Below are positions 22,382 to 23,370 of a DNA stretch of 23,370 bases, one piece after another. Made by a program: the position numbers and the translations under genes. Within the stretch, counting starts at the first letter, position 1. Every line of letters begins with the position of its first letter. Origin of the DNA: Chromatiales bacterium. Lineage in GTDB: Bacteria; Pseudomonadota; Gammaproteobacteria; SZUA-140. The stretch is from NCBI GenBank assembly GCA_031285245.1, contig JAITWN010000173.1, positions 1 to 23,370 on the forward strand, given 5' to 3'. Below the pieces are notes generated by a model that saw only the letters and a program-made list of their open reading frames with translations, searched no databases and was not told where the DNA came from.

Positions 22382-23370
22382 GTTCAGCGCCTGCTTGAAA
22401 CCGGCTTTGCCACATGGCGTGACCAGCCCTTGCCAGCTTGCCGGCCAGCGCCGGGTCGGCGGCCAGTCGGGCGATGGCGGCGGCGAATTGCGCCGGGGTT
22501 TCGGCGCTCAGGTAGTCGCGCCCGGCGACGGCGTCCAGGCCGCGCACGCCCTGGGTGGTGGCGATGACCGGCTTGCCATGAGCGAAGGCTTCCAGCGTCT
22601 TGAACTTGGTGCCCCCGCCGGCTTTGAGCGGCACCAGCACGATGCCGGCCCGGGCGTAGAAAGGCGCCAGATCGGGCGGCCCGTCGGCCAGTTCGACGCG
22701 GGCGAAGGGCCCAGCCCAGGCGTCGATTTGTTGCCGCAAGGCGGGCGGCGCGTGGCGGCCGGCTATCGTCAGGCGCCAGGCCGGGCCTTGCAGCCGGGGC
22801 AGCACATGGCGCAGCAGAAAACGCGCCGCCTCTTCGTTGGGCGGATAGTTCAAGGTGCCGACGAAGAGCAGGTCGCGCGGTGAGCCGGCACCGGGCGGCG
22901 CTCTGGAGGCGATGGCCAGGCGATTGGGGCGGCAAGCCACGTTGGCGGCCAGGCGCGTGACAAAGGCGCGGCAGTCGCCGGGCGAGGCCAGCCAGACGGT
23001 GCGGTAGCGGGCGCTCGCCCATCGTTCCACGGCTTTGTATTGGGCGCCAATGAGCGTTTCACGTAAGGCTGCCCGCCATCGGCCCAGGCGCAGCAGCGCG
23101 CCGCCGACGCTGATGCGGGTGTTGGATTCAACGTCGTCCACGTCGATGTCGGCGCTGGCTTGCGGCCAGTGGGCAAGCAGGGCAAGCGCGGCAGGGTGCG
23201 TTACCATCCGAAAGGCCACCACCCGCGCCGGCGGATGAAGGCGAAAGGCATGCACCAGATCGGCCCACGCCTTCGATCGCGGCCGCGGCCGCAATCCCTC
23301 GAACAGGGCGCCGTGCCAGCAGGCGGCCAGAAAAGGTAAGACCAGGCCCAGTTTGCGCAGGAGGCGGCCG
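22374..23370 (-). CDS. Glycosyltransferase family 4, partial at the window edge
   Basis: The frame is open from the TAG at 22374 to the window end, giving 331 visible residues, so the N-terminus is missing. A TTG at 23294 is not a real start because homologous-looking sequence continues upstream (GRLLRKLGLVLPFLAACWHG). The middle has DIDVDDVESNTR and YRTVWLASPGDCRAF, which resemble the sugar transferases associated with PEP-CTERM/EpsH exopolysaccharide loci. The second Rossmann domain starts LLFVGTLNYPPNEEA. The donor site is GGGTKFKTLEAFAHGKPVIATTQGVRGL. Specificity is unknown. It overlaps the next gene by eight bases. Confidence 0.87.
   Translation of the reverse strand, partial: GRLLRKLGLVLPFLAACWHGALFEGLRPRPRSKAWADLVHAFRLHPPARVVAFRMVTHPAALALLAHWPQASADIDVDDVESNTRISVGGALLRLGRWRAALRETLIGAQYKAVERWASARYRTVWLASPGDCRAFVTRLAANVACRPNRLAIASRAPPGAGSPRDLLFVGTLNYPPNEEAARFLLRHVLPRLQGPAWRLTIAGRHAPPALRQQIDAWAGPFARVELADGPPDLAPFYARAGIVLVPLKAGGGTKFKTLEAFAHGKPVIATTQGVRGLDAVAGRDYLSAETPAQFAAAIARLAADPALAGKLARAGHAMWQSRFQAGAEHA

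Overview
This window looks like a piece of a gammaproteobacterial or betaproteobacterial chromosome, with gamma somewhat favoured. The core order supports this: a LysM protein, dprA and smg run one way, opposed to def-fmt-rsmB-DUF4390-ntrY-ntrX-trkA-trkH. A pip-dtd pair also occurs in pseudomonads. Species cannot be read from the sequence. No rRNA, tRNA, CRISPR array or complete insertion sequence was seen.

Layout. (1) Bases 1-157 are a low-complexity, homopolymer-rich edge that looks like poor assembly. (2) 242-2930, minus strand: a three-gene run of LysM protein, dprA and smg. (3) 3060-13534, plus strand: a tightly packed run of nine genes. It holds peptide deformylase, Met-tRNA formyltransferase, 16S rRNA m5C967 methyltransferase, a secreted DUF4390 protein, the NtrY/NtrX two-component system, the TrkA/TrkH potassium uptake system and a small SAM methyltransferase. 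Spacings run from overlaps to 42 bases, so one long operon is likely. (4) 13527-13648: a MITE-like repeat with terminal inverted repeats, a central hairpin and an 11-base flanking direct duplication, sitting between two convergent genes. (5) 13671-14549, minus: a lipid A-type acyltransferase. (6) 14641-19497, plus: a short cobalamin-dependent methionine synthase lacking the reactivation domain, then prolyl aminopeptidase, D-aminoacyl-tRNA deacylase and ApaH. (7) 19498-20145: a gene-poor junction with one small membrane-anchored acidic protein. (8) 20146-23370, minus: three overlapping GT4 glycosyltransferases, the last cut by the window edge, visibly richer in G+C than the rest and probably part of an acquired exopolysaccharide or O-antigen locus.

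Working together: def, fmt and rsmB serve translation initiation and ribosome maturation. NtrY/NtrX is a membrane sensor and regulator pair co-transcribed with potassium uptake. The dtd and apaH genes remove faulty or alarmone nucleotide products. The glycosyltransferases build a surface glycan.

Most notable: NtrX has lost the sigma-54 contact motif and the Walker B aspartate; MetH ends exactly after its B12 domain; the MITE-like element abuts a stop codon; and base composition shifts at the glycosyltransferase block. I did not find a clearly new multi-gene system.
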